Shown: positions 24,403-36,178 of the stretch, one piece after another
Layout of the letters: every line of letters starts with the position of its first letter
Position numbering within the stretch: position 1 is the first letter of the stretch
From: Cannabis sativa
Lineage: Eukaryota; Streptophyta; Magnoliopsida; Rosales; Cannabaceae
Assembly (NCBI RefSeq): GCF_029168945.1
Contig: NC_083605.1
Span: forward strand, 26,611,280-26,675,279
DNA length: 64,000 bases
Direction of reading: 5' to 3'
Notes under the pieces: generated by a model
The model's database searches: none
What the model saw: only the letters and a program-made list of their open reading frames with translations
Told to the model about the DNA's origin: nothing
Position numbers and translations under genes: made by a program

Positions 24403-24463
24403 CATAATTGTATCACACTTAATATACCAAATACTAATATATGTATATAAACTGGATATTACA
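22294..24463 (-). repeat. 3' LTR of chromovirus F (full length)
   Basis: 2170 bp, starting TGTAACGCC and ending GGATATTACA on the plus strand. It includes the compound microsatellite at 24309-24400. It keeps about 1 kb (22380-23380) that is missing from the 5' LTR, so it is the more complete copy. Confidence 0.92.
24309..24400. repeat. Compound (CAA)n-(AAT)n microsatellite, in LTR
   Basis: About 18 CAA units (24309-24364) are followed by about 11 AAT units. The same compound tract in the other LTR (30615-30693) has about 13 CAA and 13 AAT units. The two copies were identical at insertion, so the difference records repeat slippage since then. Confidence 0.95.
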
Positions 24464-24479
24464 TTCTACCCTCCTTAAA
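24464..24479 (-). other. Polypurine tract of chromovirus F
   Basis: Read on the minus strand, TTAAGGAGGGTAGAA lies directly before TGTAATATCC, the start of the 3' LTR in element sense. Purine richness and position fit the second-strand primer. Confidence 0.8.
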
Positions 24480-25938
24480 GGAAATTTTGTCCTCGAAATT
24501 AGACTTACCAAAAAGTTCGGGGTACTGTTCTTTCATGTCTCTCTCCATTTCCCACGTTGCCTCCCTTTCTGAACGGCAGTCTACGTAACTTTTACTAGAG
24601 GAATACTTTGGACCTTAACTCCTTCGTTCCTCTCTCTATAATGCGAATTGGTCGCACTTCATAACTCAAGTCCTCGCTTTAGCTCCATTCTTTCATAGTT
24701 CAAGACGTGTGATGGATCCGACACGTATTTTCGTAGCATAGAAATATGGAACACATTATGCGTCTCGCCCAATACCGGTGGCAATGCCGCCGATAAGCTA
24801 CCTGTCCCACTCTGTCCAATATCTCAAAAGGACCTATAAATCTTGGACTTAGCTTTCCTCGCTTTCCAAAACGCATAACCCCTTTCATAGGTGACACTCG
24901 AAGGAACACTTTATCACCCACTACAAATTCCACATTCCGTCTCTTTGCGCTTCGCATAACTTTTCCGCGGCTTTGTGCAGTGCTTACCATTCTATTTCGA
25001 ATCTTTTCTACCGCTTCAGTGGCCTCTCTTACTAGGTCCTGGGCCTAAGTATCGCTTTTCGCCAACCTCATCCCAAAGGTAGTGGTGATCGACACTTCCT
25101 CCCATACAACATTTCATAGGGTGCCATCCCTATTGTAGATTGATAGCTATTGTTGTACGAGAACTCCATTAGTGGCAAATAGTTGCTCCAAGCATTTGGG
25201 AAATCCAACGCACAAGCTCGTAGCATGTCTTCTAGTATTTGAATAGTTCGTTCGATTGTCCATCAGTTGAGGATGGAATGCCGTACTAACTTCGCCTTTG
25301 TGCCCAAAGCACTTTGCACACTTTCCCAAAACTTGTAAGTAAAACTCGAACCTCTATCGTATACAATGGTCTTTGGGACTCCGTGTAGCCTTACAATTTC
25401 TTTTACATACAGTCAAGATATTGCTCGCATTGTAATTAGTGCGCACAGCAGAAAATGCCGATTTAGTGAGTCCGTCGATAATCACCTGCATGGAATCCCG
25501 TTGTTTCGTCGTTCTTCTAACCCCGTCACAAAATCCATAGCAATATCTTCCCATTTCCACTCGTGAATATCAAGAGATTGCAACAGCCCCCGCAGTGTCT
25601 CGGTGTTCGGCCTTAACTTGCCGGGTGTAAGACATTTCGCTACAAATTTCGCTATATCATTTTTCATTCCCGCCACCAATACCTACCTTTCGTATCATTG
25701 TACATTTTGGTTGATCCTCGGGTGTAAAGAATAGGGTGTAGTGTGCGCCTTGTAAGATTTTTGATTGCAACTCGGCTTTCTTAGGTACACACACCCTTGC
25801 CTTGTATAGTAGAATACCCTCTTCATTAACCGAGAAGTCCCCGCTTTCCCATTTTGTAGTTCGACCCGCTTCGATTAAAAACTCATCTTGGGCTTGTTCT
25901 CTTCGATATTCTCTAATAAATTTGATTCAATTGTGAGG
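24480..25938 (-). pseudogene. Integrase and chromodomain-like tail of element F
   Basis: Minus strand. The zinc-domain remnant lies near 25700. The core is scattered over 25147-25679 (WKWEDIAMDFVTGLE; AVRTNYNAS; QVIIDGLTKSAF). The C-terminal part at 24700-24990 has VGDKVFLRVSPMKGVMRFG and GKLSPRFIGPFEILDRVG, typical of chromovirus integrase. Towards 24480 the frames give YVSDPSHVL and later the remnant of a chromodomain ending (PLVKV, KYPELF-like), followed by an acidic/lysine tail. Many frameshifts are present. The chromodomain normally guides insertion into marked chromatin. Confidence 0.8.
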
Positions 25939-26613
25939 TTATCTAGCTTTCCCCGTTACTAACTCTATTCCGCATCTCTTGATTTCCCCGTTGCAACGCA
26001 CTTTTAATGCCCTTAACATTGATAAGCTTGCATAGTTGCGTCCTGCAAGTGCATCCGCCACTACATTAGCCTTTCCAGATGGTACAAGTATCTCACAATC
26101 GTAATCTTTTAGCGCTCCAACCACCGCTCTCGTCTCATGTTGAGCTTTTTCTGCGTAAAGAAGTATTTTAGGCTTTGTGATCTCGTGTATATTTCACACT
26201 TCTCTTCATAGAGGTAGTGCCTCCGCATTTTCAATGCAAAGACCATCGCCGCCAACTCTAAGTCATGAGTCGGGTACCTTGTCTCATACTCCTTTAGCCG
26301 CCTAGAGGCATAGGCTACCACCTTCTCATTCCGCATCAACACACAAACTCGAGCCCTTGCTTTGATGCGTCGCAATATACTACAAATTTGTCTTTGTTAG
26401 TTGGAACACACAGATGTGTCGTTATGAGTTTATCTTTCAATGTCCGAAAGCTTTCCTCACATTTATCCGTCCATGCAAATTTTTGTTGCTTTCGAGTCAG
26501 ATTCGTCAATGGTGTGGCTATTTTTGAGAACCCTTCAACAAATCTCCTATAATATCCAAATAGTCCGAGGAAACTCCGAACCTCACTTGCGGTTTTTGGT
26601 TTTGGCCAGCTCC
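25939..26613 (-). pseudogene. RNase H region of element F
   Basis: Minus strand. It opens with [20 protein letters not shown] and [11 protein letters not shown], the RT-RNase H connection. [16 protein letters not shown] follows, then, after a frameshift near 26340, VVAYASRRLKEYETRYPTHD with LELAAMVFALKMRRHYLY, and finally VPSGKANVVADAL near 26050. Normal text has GLGCVLMQ after the catalytic Asp block; here it is frameshifted. A stop interrupts the middle. Confidence 0.88.
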
Positions 26614-27360
26614 TCATCGCTTCAATTTTCGCAGCTCCACCTCTACCCCATCTTTGGACACTATATGGCCTAGAAACGCCACTTTCTCCAACCGTAACTC
26701 ACACTTTTTGAATTTGGCGTACAATTGGTGCTCTTTGAGTCTGCTTAGAGTTAGCCTTAAGTGCTCCTCGTGCTCTTCCATTGTCCTTGAAGAAATGAGT
26801 ATGTCATCAATGAATACCACCACAAACTTGTCAAGATATTCCTTGAATACTCTATTCATTAAATCCATGAAGGCCGCCGGGGCATTGGTTAACCCAAATG
26901 ACATCACTAGAAATTCATAATGCCCATACCGTGTTCGAAATGCCGTCTTTGCTATATCTTCCTCTCGACTTTCAATTGGTGGTACCCGCATCTCAAGTAG
27001 ATTCTTTGAGAAGACGATCGCCCCTTGTAATCGATCAAACAAATCATCGATGCGAGGCAAGGGATACTTGTTCTTTATAGTCACTTTGTTCAGCTCTCGA
27101 TAGTCTATACACATCCGCATACTACCGTCCTTCTTCTTGACGAATAACACTGGCGCACCCCAAGGTGAGTAACTTGGTCTAATGAACCCCTTGTCTAAAA
27201 GATCTTGTAGTTGAGCCTTCAATTCCTTCAATTCATTGGGAGCCATGCGGTATGGAGCCCTCGAGATTGGTGCTGTGCCTGGGGCTAACTCAATCACAAA
27301 TTTTATCTCTATCTCGGGGGTAGCCCCGGTAGGTCTTCCGAAAATTTCTTCGGAATTCAC
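26614..27360 (-). pseudogene. Reverse transcriptase of element F
   Basis: A 248-codon open frame on the minus strand. It carries [75 protein letters not shown] and the intact active site [12 protein letters not shown], ending in [13 protein letters not shown]. One segment is off: after VFSK the usual I-D-L-R-S-G-Y-H-Q is replaced by [10 protein letters not shown] local run of small insertions and deletions therefore removed the first catalytic Asp while restoring frame. The upstream stop near 27361 comes from a frameshift in the linker to protease. Confidence 0.92.
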
Positions 27361-28428
27361 ATACTATGTGGACATTCTCTCGGCCGGGAGGGTGGTTTCT
27401 CTTGACTTGTCTACTATGCTGGCCAAGTATGCTTGACATCCCGCACGTATCATCTGTTGTGCCTTCAAGGCTGTAACTAGCGGTAAGCTTGACTTGACTT
27501 TAATTCCTTCAAATATGAATGCCTCTGCGTATTCGGGGGTGAAAGTCACCGTCCTCTTTCGCTAGCCTATTGTTGCTCCATGTCGTGATAGCCAATCCAT
27601 ACCCAAGATAAGATCGTAATCCCTCATCTACAACCTCTATCGCATCTCCACTAAGTTCCTTGTCCGCAATCCTTATTGGCGCATCCCCGCACTCCTCTGC
27701 ATGATATCATAACCTCGCCCCGAGGGCAACTCCGTCATGAACTTATAACTAAAGTTTACCTACCGTAGTTCTAACTTATCTATCATCTTTAAAGCAATAA
27801 ATGAGTGCGTAGCTCCGAATCAAATAAAACAAGACATAGTTTTCCGTAGATAGAAATCGACTCGCAACCACAAGAGTTACTTGTCTCAAACCTCCTCCCT
27901 CCGGTTAGTGCAAATACTCGAGCTGACAAGTTTGTCATCCTTAAGTTGATCACCCTTTTGTGGACAACATTTTTCTATAAGGGGTTCGGTTGCCCACACT
28001 TGTAACAAGTCTTGCCTTTCGCCGACATTCTCCCGATGCTTACGACCACATGTTGGGCATAGGGGTACTCCACATATGGCTTCTTCCTTTGTAGTCATTG
28101 GACCCTTATCTTGTTTCTCTTGTCGGCTTCGTTGTGTTGGTTACTTGCGCTTCTCTTTTGTTATCACCACCTCCATTACCGGCCTTCTCGTCTCCCACCT
28201 TGCCGTATTGTCTTTCTCGTATACGACTTTCACACAACTCACTTTCTAGGGCTTTTTCCAAGCACTCGAATACGTGGTCAGCTCTTATTCCCGACATCGC
28301 TATGTCCCGACTTATTCAGAGTCGAGCCCTTCAAGCAAAACGATGAATCCTCAAAAACTCGCAGGGAACCGCATCTTTGGCAAACTTTGCTAATCATCAA
28401 ATTGGCGAGCATACTCAGAATCGTAGAC
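27361..28428 (-). pseudogene. Zinc knuckle and protease region of element F
   Basis: Minus strand, heavily frameshifted. CPTCGRKHRENV at about 28060 and, one frame away, GKTCYKCGQPN near 27995 are the two halves of the gag zinc-knuckle region. The protease part (27560-27880) is only recognisable by position, with short blocks resembling YDLILGMDWLS. The final piece (27364-27549) is the linker to RT. Confidence 0.65.
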
Positions 28429-29166
28429 TTACCCTCGCCTCGTGTTCGTGAACTCATTAACTCTAGCTGAGCGTATTGCTTCACTGTAGTATTTTTTGTT
28501 AAAAACTTGTACAAAGTCAGCCCAGGTCATTGCGGCCACATCCCGTGTTTGTTTAATAACATCCCACCAGATGCGGGCATCCTTTTTCAATAAACTAGCA
28601 GCACAAGCTACACTATCTCCGTTACCGAGCCGCATGTACTCAACAATACCTTCCACTGTTCTTAACCATTCCTCAGCTTCCATTGGATCTAAGCCCCCTT
28701 CAAAATTTGGTGGGTGTTGCTTGCGGAACCTTTCATATATTGGTTCCCATCGACCCTCCGGCACAGGCATGTATTGCACCGGCAAAAATCGATGTTGTCC
28801 TTGATTGGGTTGTTCTTGACGGTTGTGAGCCTCTTCATCTCGCTTCCTAATTTCTTCCCTGAGACGAGCAACTTCTTGCGCCAGATCTTCTTGTTGTGGT
28901 GGCACCACTACAGGGGCGTTTTGGTGTTCTTGACCAACTACCCCAGCAGGGACTTCGTGGTTGCCCCCACCTTGACCTGGTTGTTGTCCATTCACAGGGG
29001 CATTTTGATTCTCCTGGATCACCGCCTCGGCAGGGACATGCTGGTTTCCCCTGCCTCGACCGCGACCTCGACCGTGAGCACCTCCTCGCCCCCAACCTCT
29101 AGCTCGGTCTCTTACAGCCGCTCTTTCATTCAACCGGGTTGATCTTCTGGGTTCACCGTTTTCCAT
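28429..29166 (-). pseudogene. gag of chromovirus F
   Basis: Gag of the Tekay type. I start it at the ATG at 29166 (MENGEPRRSTRLNERAAV). The open frame runs upstream to 29307, but that part lies in the leader and lacks conservation. Features in order: an Arg/Gly-rich tract (GRGRGRGRGNQ), a Gln/Asn-rich linker, a short coiled coil (LAQEVARLREEIRKRDEEA), then the Retrotrans_gag core with WEPIYERFRKQHPPNFEGGL, EAEEWLRTVEGIVEYM, ARIWWDVI and FNKKYYSEAIRSARVNEF. The frame ends prematurely at 28429. Confidence 0.88.
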
Positions 29167-29599
29167 CAAATCCCTTAACTTGTTCTTCAAAAGAAAGGAG
29201 ATGGTAGCGGTAAGAATAATAACGAAAGATGTATCTCGCTCAAAAAGGAAATATCTATACACTAAATTATATAAACTTAAAAAAAAACGTAAGTCATCAA
29301 GCAACAATTCACCATGTAAAATAAATAAATAAATAAATAATCTTCACTCATAAAAAAAATACACTAATAAGAAAATTGTTTGAGTTATACTAAAATTCTA
29401 ACTCCGAAGAATCAGTTAATTGTTTCGATTAACCATACCCTAAACTTCTAGCTAACTAAAGGAAAATCAAAAGATAAAGACTAAACCAAATTTAACATAT
29501 AAGACATAACATATATAAGGCATACATACTTGATGACAAGTTGATCCTTTGCAGCGATGGTGTGTATGTCGCGTGAATTCAAGATCAATGTAACTGTGG

Positions 29600-29612
29600 C
29601 TCTGGTACCATT
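29600..29612 (-). other. Primer-binding site of element F
   Basis: On the minus strand AATGGTACCAGAGCC follows the LTR end TTACA. It is the iMet-type PBS with one substitution (TGGTATC to TGGTACC). Confidence 0.85.
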
Positions 29613-30615
29613 TGTAACGCCCTTACTTACGTAAAATAAGATGCCATAAATAAACTGGCGTTAAGATACTAATGTTGCCTTTATTTAAAAATAAAAGTTT
29701 TAAAAATAGTTATACCCCGATCTAGACAATACTTTCTTCATAAAAAATGTAGCTATTTTTCTAAGCTTTAAAACGAGATAAAGATCTTTTAAAATGGATC
29801 AAAAGTGAGAGAGATATTGAATTTTTACTGAAGACATTTTTTCTAAAACGAAACTTAAAACGAAATACCATAACCGAGTAAAGATCCTAACTTTTGACTG
29901 GTAAGAACTCCGAATTAGGGAAAGGTTTCTTCAAAGAAAATATGGATTATTGAATTATCTTTCTAACAGTACAAGAATCGCTTGAAAATAATAGATATCG
30001 AGAGAGATATGACACTTTTACTAAGGCAATATCGAAAAGAAATTTAAAAAAAAACTGTAATTCGAAAGTCAGTGTAAAACATGAATTTTTTGACATCGAA
30101 ATAATCAGAATTAGGAAATAGTTTCTTCATGAAAACTGTAGAACATTAAATTATCTTTAAAACAGTACCTAGATCACTGAAAACGGACCTATGGGGAGAG
30201 AGATATGATAGTTTTATGAAAGCCTAATTCTCTGAAAATGAAAATAAAAACAAGTACGAATTTTACGTGAAGATTTCGAAGACACGGAACGATGATCGGT
30301 TGATTGCTAACCCCGAAACTCTTAAGATTAAAACAATTGATTTGGTTCAATAGAGAGAATAAAAAAAAGGAAATTGAGAGATGGTGAGAATAAAGGAATA
30401 CGATACTATCTGGCTGCTAGGGTTCTAGAGTATATACGTATATAACATATCGTATAATAGGTTTAAATTTAAAAATAAAAATCTAACTAATCAGATAAAA
30501 TTATGCTGATTTAAATTTAAATTTTAAATTTTAAACTAACTAATCTAATGCTTCACTATTTATTTATCTCACTATTTAATATATATATATATATTTCTTT
30601 TCTAGTTACACACGC

Positions 30616-30697
<82 letters not shown>

Positions 30698-30758
30698 TAT
30701 AATTGTATCACACTTAATATACCAAATACCAATATATGTATATAAACTGGATATTACA
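29613..30758 (-). repeat. 5' LTR of chromovirus F, internally deleted
   Basis: 1146 bp with the same ends as 22294-24463, but lacking about 1 kb. After TAATGTTGCCTTTATTTAAA it jumps directly to AATAAAAGTTTTAAAAATAG. The deletion joins short A-rich matches (ATTTAAAAA and CTAAAAATAAAAG), a microhomology signature. It must postdate insertion, because both LTRs are made from one template. Confidence 0.92.
30615..30693. repeat. Compound (CAA)n-(AAT)n microsatellite, 5' LTR copy
   Basis: Partner of the tract at 24309-24400, with fewer CAA and more AAT units. Confidence 0.95.
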
Positions 30759-30763
30759 GTATC

Positions 30764-32825
30764 TTTCCCACAAAATTTGAAAAAATATCTAATTTAGGTT
30801 GTATTAGAATTTTTCAAATTTAAATTTAATTAAATATCAAAAATTAAGTTGTAACCACTTAATTTTAAAAATATTTCATTTTAAGTTAATATTCGAAAAG
30901 ATATTAACTTAAAAAATATCTAAAATATTCCATTTTAAGTTAATATTCGAAAACATATTAACTTCAAAAATATCTAAAGAATCTTAATAACCAATGCCTA
31001 AAATTCCTCAACTTAATTTTGAAATTTTAAATCCAAAAGATATTCAGATTTAAGTTGATTAGTTAGAGATAACTAAATATCAACTTAAATAGGAATATTT
31101 AATGAAAAATTTAAATTAAGCTTCAGAAAGAATCTAGATGGTTATAATTCTATATTTAATTAAATACAAGAAAATACATATAGTTTAGCTTAGAATAAAA
31201 AATTCTTTAAACTATAATTTTCTTAAATTAATTTCAAAATAAATGAAATTAATTATATTGCTAATCAATTTTATAAGGTTAAACTAGTTTAATTAACCTA
31301 GTACAGTTATTCAAATCAGGCAAATGGGTCTTCACAATTGGGGTGGTTCATGTGAGGGGGTGCTGGGTTCAGTATGTCGTACCCACTTCTATGGCTCTCA
31401 ACTCTCACACAAGGCCCAAAAGAGAGGAATTTAACCTTAAAATGAACAACTGTTATTAATTGAATAGGCCCAAAAACTAAATGGGCCTAAATAAATTCTA
31501 TCAAGAACTATGATAATTTATTTTAGCAACAACAACCTATATGCATCTATAATAAAATTAAACACATAGGCTCACACAGGCACACTTTGGATGGGTCCTA
31601 TCATGTTGCTAGGTCATACACAGATGAAAGAAGATTGTAAATATACCTGTTACAAATTATTTACTTGACTAAGGGAGCCATCAGATCAATAGATCTGGCA
31701 AAAGGTAACCATGGCTATTTGCAATCAAGTAATAATAGGTTTTGAAAACTTACAAACAAGCTAAAACACATACTCCTGCAACAAGGTTAGCTGGATAGTT
31801 GGATGTAGGATTTATTTAATTTTAAATTAAATAATTAATTTTGAAATAATTAATTAAAGAAATAAAATATTTATTTTCGAAAAATTAAAATAAAATAAAA
31901 AAAAATTCGAATTTTTTTTTAAAAAAAATTATATTTAAAATTAAACCTACAATTTTGAAAAATTAGGTTTCAACCAACCTAAATATCATTTCAAAATTTG
32001 CTAACTACTTTTAAAATTTAAATGTTATATTATAAATAAAATTAAATAAAAAATTAGAAAAGATAAATGAATATCTTTTTCAGATTTTAAATGTAATTTA
32101 AATAAATAAAATAACAAAATTTAAAAGTTAGCAAAATATCTTATATCTATTTAAAATTACATGATTATAGTTATCTTATTTTAAATTTAAATAAGGTCAA
32201 ATTATTTAAAAAAAAAGATTTAATTTAAAAAATTTAAAATCTGACCTTAAATTTAAAAATAAGATAAGATATAATCTAATTTAAAAATAAGATAGATAAT
32301 TAAACAAAAAGATAGATACTAACTATTTTCAAATTCAAATTACACTAATATCTTGAATTAAATTTAAAAAATGTTAAAGTAATTCAAAATGATAATTAGA
32401 ATTGAATTAGGAATAGTAATAGTATCAATATAGAACTACACAAAAAATTGGAAGTTAATTCCATGAAAAAGCATGAAAAAACGAAGAAAAACGAAAAAAT
32501 TGTGAGCTGTACGGACAGTTTTGGCGATCGCTGGAAAATTTCAGCAGAGCTCCGATTTTTTCGAATCTTCAAAAAATCATAACTAATTCAAATTAAATTG
32601 AAATTGAGTTCTGTAAAAAAGTAACTTGCTTAATTTTTTCCATACTATCCAATAAAAATAATTTCAGAAACAGAATCGCAATTATTTTTCACGAAAATTT
32701 ACAAACATCAATCAATCATCAAATAACACTCAATACAACATGATACCATCCAAAAACAAACAAACAATCGTTTTAAAGTCCAAATTTCTTGCAAGTAAAT
32801 CAATTACCATGGCTCTGAGGCCAGT
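30764..32825 (-). repeat. Interior of copia-type element E, 5' side
   Basis: About 2.1 kb without a coding frame, very A/T rich. It contains an island near 31320-31430 (TGGGTTCAGTATGTCGTACC) that recurs at 39848-39870 in element B. Next to the right LTR it reads, in element sense, ACTGGCCTCAGAGCCATGG, which is the iMet-type PBS (ACTGGTATCAGAGCC) with TAT changed to CC. The leader-side block around 32510-32560 is slightly richer in G/C. Confidence 0.65.
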
Positions 32826-34559
32826 TGTTGGGAATTATTTTACCAGGATCTTAGATCTACTCACAAGTATGTTTATTAACACCCTAAATATGAACTTTCT
32901 AAAACGATGAAATAAACACATATAAAGTTAAAGAAACCTTACATTGGGTGCAGCGGAATAATATGACTCCTTCCGTTCAGATATCTAGCCCTTGATTCCT
33001 TTTTGTAGCAGAGCATTATCAATATCTGAACCTGGATCTCTTTCTCTGAATCTTTGATGCTGAAACTCCTTTTGCTGAATGTCTTTCTTCACGATCTTCC
33101 TCACTATGATTGAGGTATCACTTGCTGTGTGTGGGCACTACTCATACACTAAGGATTTCGAAATTTAAGGAAGAAGAAAGAGAAGAGTCAGCCAAAGATA
33201 GGGAGAGAGAAGGCTCAGTTTTTTTTGAATCAGAAGTGTAGAAATTTAAATGTAAATTTCCTGAAGCCTTCACTATCTATTTATAGCATTCCACTAGGGT
33301 TAGGTTTGAATTATTTGGCATTAAAATAATGAAAAAATCAGTTTAAATTTCCTACAAAAGTGGCTGGCCCTATACAAGTGGATTTGGGCCTCACTTTTTG
33401 CAACTTTGCAGTTTTATCTTTTCTGCATTTGATTTTCTCAAAAACGCCAATTTTCTAATTCAACCATTTAAATGCCAATGCTAACTATTTAGTAACTATA
33501 AATAATAATTAAATAATATTGTCATTTATCATATTTATTAATTGAACCATACAAAGTATCATAATTAACAAATATGCCCCTATAAACTCTTTCTTTACAA
33601 TTTCGCCCTTACTTAGTGAAAATTTCACAAATAGACATAGTCTAATTTGAGAATTATAATTGATTAATCAAAACCAATTATATGAGTCTTACAAGCAATA
33701 TTATCTCAACTAGTGCGGGGACCATGGGTCTATATAACCGAGCTTCCAATAAGTAGATCAAGAATTTAGCACTAAAATTCACTAACTTATTAATTCTTCG
33801 TTGAATCCACGCATAGAACTTAGAATTGCACTCTCAGTTATATAGAATGCTCTATATGTTCCACCATATAGACACATCATTAGTTATCCATTGTTATAAT
33901 CCTAATTTGATCACTGATCCTCTATATGAATGATCTACACTGTAAATAGAAGCTATAGATTCCATGTTTATGATAGCGCTCCCGCTCAATTGCACTACCG
34001 TGTTCCCAAAATGTATGTATCACCCTGACCTAAAAGTAGGCTTAACTAACAAATCAAAGAACACGAATAGCCTTTCAAGATTGAGCCTAATCATAACAGG
34101 ATTAAGAACATTTGATCTAGGATCAACTAGGCGATATTGACTTGAATAGATATTACGGTAAGTTTAATAAATCTAAGTCAAAGTTCAATATCGGTCCCTT
34201 CCGATGCATACTCCATGCATCCAACCTGAGCTTTACTTTAACCAATGCTCTGGAAAGAACATAGCACTTCTCCAAATGCAAGTAAACTCTGTTGTAGATT
34301 ATCATATCAGTAAAACCCTATGTCTGATAAACCTAGGAAACTTTATTCACATAGTCATGTTTACTTTCCACTGTGTTGACGGCACAATAAATAGGATCAA
34401 GTATGTGAAAAGGGTTTCAGATGAATTTATACATTATGTACATATAATCATGAAATAAATCATGTGAACCATGCAACATTAAATGTTATTTCTGATCTAT
34501 ATGAATAAGTAAATATGATTATATTGAAATGAGTTTTATTTAGGGCATAAAACCCAACA
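32826..34559 (-). repeat. Copia-type LTR, right copy of element E
   Basis: 1734 bp, TGTTGGGAATT...AAACCCAACA. Compared with 16137-18028 it lacks about 157 bp: CTGTAAA joins TAGAAGC near 33949, removing the part equivalent to about 17260-17416. It otherwise differs at about 35 positions. Confidence 0.85.
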
Positions 34560-35535
34560 AACTCCCACTTGCACCAATATAAAACAAAAAGTGTGTTTCA
34601 AATAATCTCAACACCTTGATATACAAATCAAGTGTAGTAGTAGTAAACTCCTCGTAATAGGACCTGAAAGGTTGAATTAAACACAACCTTTTCTCCACCA
34701 TTACTCTTCCTTAATCACAAAATCATTGATAATGTGAAATTCCTCTCTATATGTCTACTCTCTTGGGATACTGGATTCTATACCTTTGGCAACTACTTTT
34801 GGTTAATCAGGAAATTAACACTAGTAGTTTAAGGCAATTTGGAATGGTGCCAAAGATGTATAGAACTTTCCTTAGACTGAATAAGTACCTTTCCTGCAGC
34901 TTTAACATTCAGTCCCTTTCTGGTAGACCTAGAGACTTTAGATAGGTTTTTACACTTCTCCAAAATCACTATTCCACCCCCAGAGTAACCACCATCTTAT
35001 CAGAAAGATTTACTAGCACAAAGGCAAATTTCGAAATCTGATATGGTGTAGTCTAAGAGTTTTAAACACACCCTTATAGACTAACATATAGTTCCTCTTC
35101 TTAATCTTAGGATTTACTTGATTGTCTTCCAATGTTCTTCTCCTGGATTAATCTGACACCTACTCATTACTCCCACTCAACAGCAGGTGTCTGGTCTAAA
35201 GCATACAAAAGCATATCTAAGACCTCTCACTGTTGATTTAAGAAATTCTTTCATGGCTTTATCTTTTCTGGAATAGTTGAGACTTTTCCTTATGTAAATA
35301 AAATCTATGTCTAAGAAGTTGTGAAGCTTCTATAGATTGTCATTATAAAGAAAATGCTTCAGCATCTTACTAAAGTAAGTTGCTTGCATTAGAGTAACTA
35401 ATTACCAGCTATACCACAAGCCATAGGTTTAGATAAACTCAAACCTATAATATTAGGAACAGGAAGTTTTGTTAAGTCCATTGAATAGACTTATAAACAT
35501 AAATTTCCTTTTATGTCCTTGTAATAGAAAACGTA
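34560..35535 (-). repeat. Second copy of copia-type interior, LTR-adjacent
   Basis: Aligns with 18029-19010 almost base for base, including the same short open frame (34751-34945 versus 18221-18415). It ends at GAAAAC near 35535, where Tekay pol sequence resumes without LTR ends or a target duplication. Hence it is the truncated end of a tandem unit. Confidence 0.85.
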
Positions 35536-36178
35536 AATTTCCCGGGGATTTCGGCCTTATAAGCTAAAGAATTGTTGTGTGATGGATGTCTAGGGTTTCT
35601 GGCCGTGGTAGTAGACATTACTCAACCTAACCCTATTCGTCCTGAAGACATTAAGGTGGTACAGGAATTTTTAGATGTTTTTCCTGAAGAACTTCCGCGT
35701 TTACCACCTTAGCGGGAAATGTATTTTGTAATTGATTTAGCACCTGGAGTGGAACCGGTTTCCAAGGCTCCTTATTGAATGGCTCCGGCTGAGCTTAAAG
35801 AATTGAGAATTCAACTCCAGGGGTTACTTGACATAGGGTTTATTTGGCCTAGTGTGTCACCCTGGGGAGCTCCGGTATTGTTTGTCAAGAAGAAAGATGG
35901 GTCTCTGAGAATGTGCATCGACTATCGAAAGTTGAATACGCTAACAGTCAAGAATAAATATCCTTTACATAGGATCGATGATCTTTTTTATCAACTTTAG
36001 GGGATGACGGTCTTTTCATAGATTGATCTCCGATCAGGCTATCATCAGTTGAAAATCTGAGAGGAGGACATTCCAAAGACGGCTTTCCATACTAGGTATG
36101 GACATTATGAATTTCTGGTTATGTCGTTTGGACTAACCAATGCTCTTGCGGCATTCATGGACATTATGAATAGGGCAT
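35536..36178 (+). pseudogene. Reverse transcriptase part of element D
   Basis: Continues the polyprotein cut at 16136. It begins in the protease-RT linker (GFLAVV-like block at about 35600, stops present). From 35779 it gives [56 protein letters not shown], then stops at about 36000, 36018 and 36058, then [19 protein letters not shown] and [15 protein letters not shown]. It ends at MNRAF just before the YxDD region, fused to LTR sequence at about 36179. It is therefore doubly disabled. Confidence 0.88.

Larger units (their letters stand above)
22294..30758 (-). mobile_element. Chromovirus-type Ty3/gypsy element F (Tekay-like)
   Basis: The element is 8465 bp, flanked by GTATC. In element orientation: 5' LTR 30758-29613, PBS 29612-29600, gag from 29166, protease/knuckle, RT, RNase H, integrase with chromodomain-like tail, polypurine tract, and 3' LTR 24463-22294. 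It is the innermost element of the nest. The shared LTR parts differ by 18 substitutions in about 1.08 kb (1.7%). Coding is broken by frameshifts, and the 5' LTR lacks about 1 kb. Confidence 0.93.
16137..35535 (-). mobile_element. Non-coding copia-type element E, partly tandem
   Basis: Order on the plus strand: LTR 16137-18028, interior 18029-32825, LTR 32826-34559, then a second copy of the LTR-adjacent interior (34560-35535) that aligns with 18029-19010. In element orientation 32826-34559 is a 5' LTR and 16137-18028 a 3' LTR. The extra interior shows that at least one more unit was joined through a shared LTR before a deletion removed its end. The interior, without the nested chromovirus, is about 6.3 kb and has no gag-pol frame. 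The left flank is GGATT, but the right flank is lost, so no duplication can be tested. LTR divergence is about 2% outside a 157-bp deletion. Confidence 0.8.
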
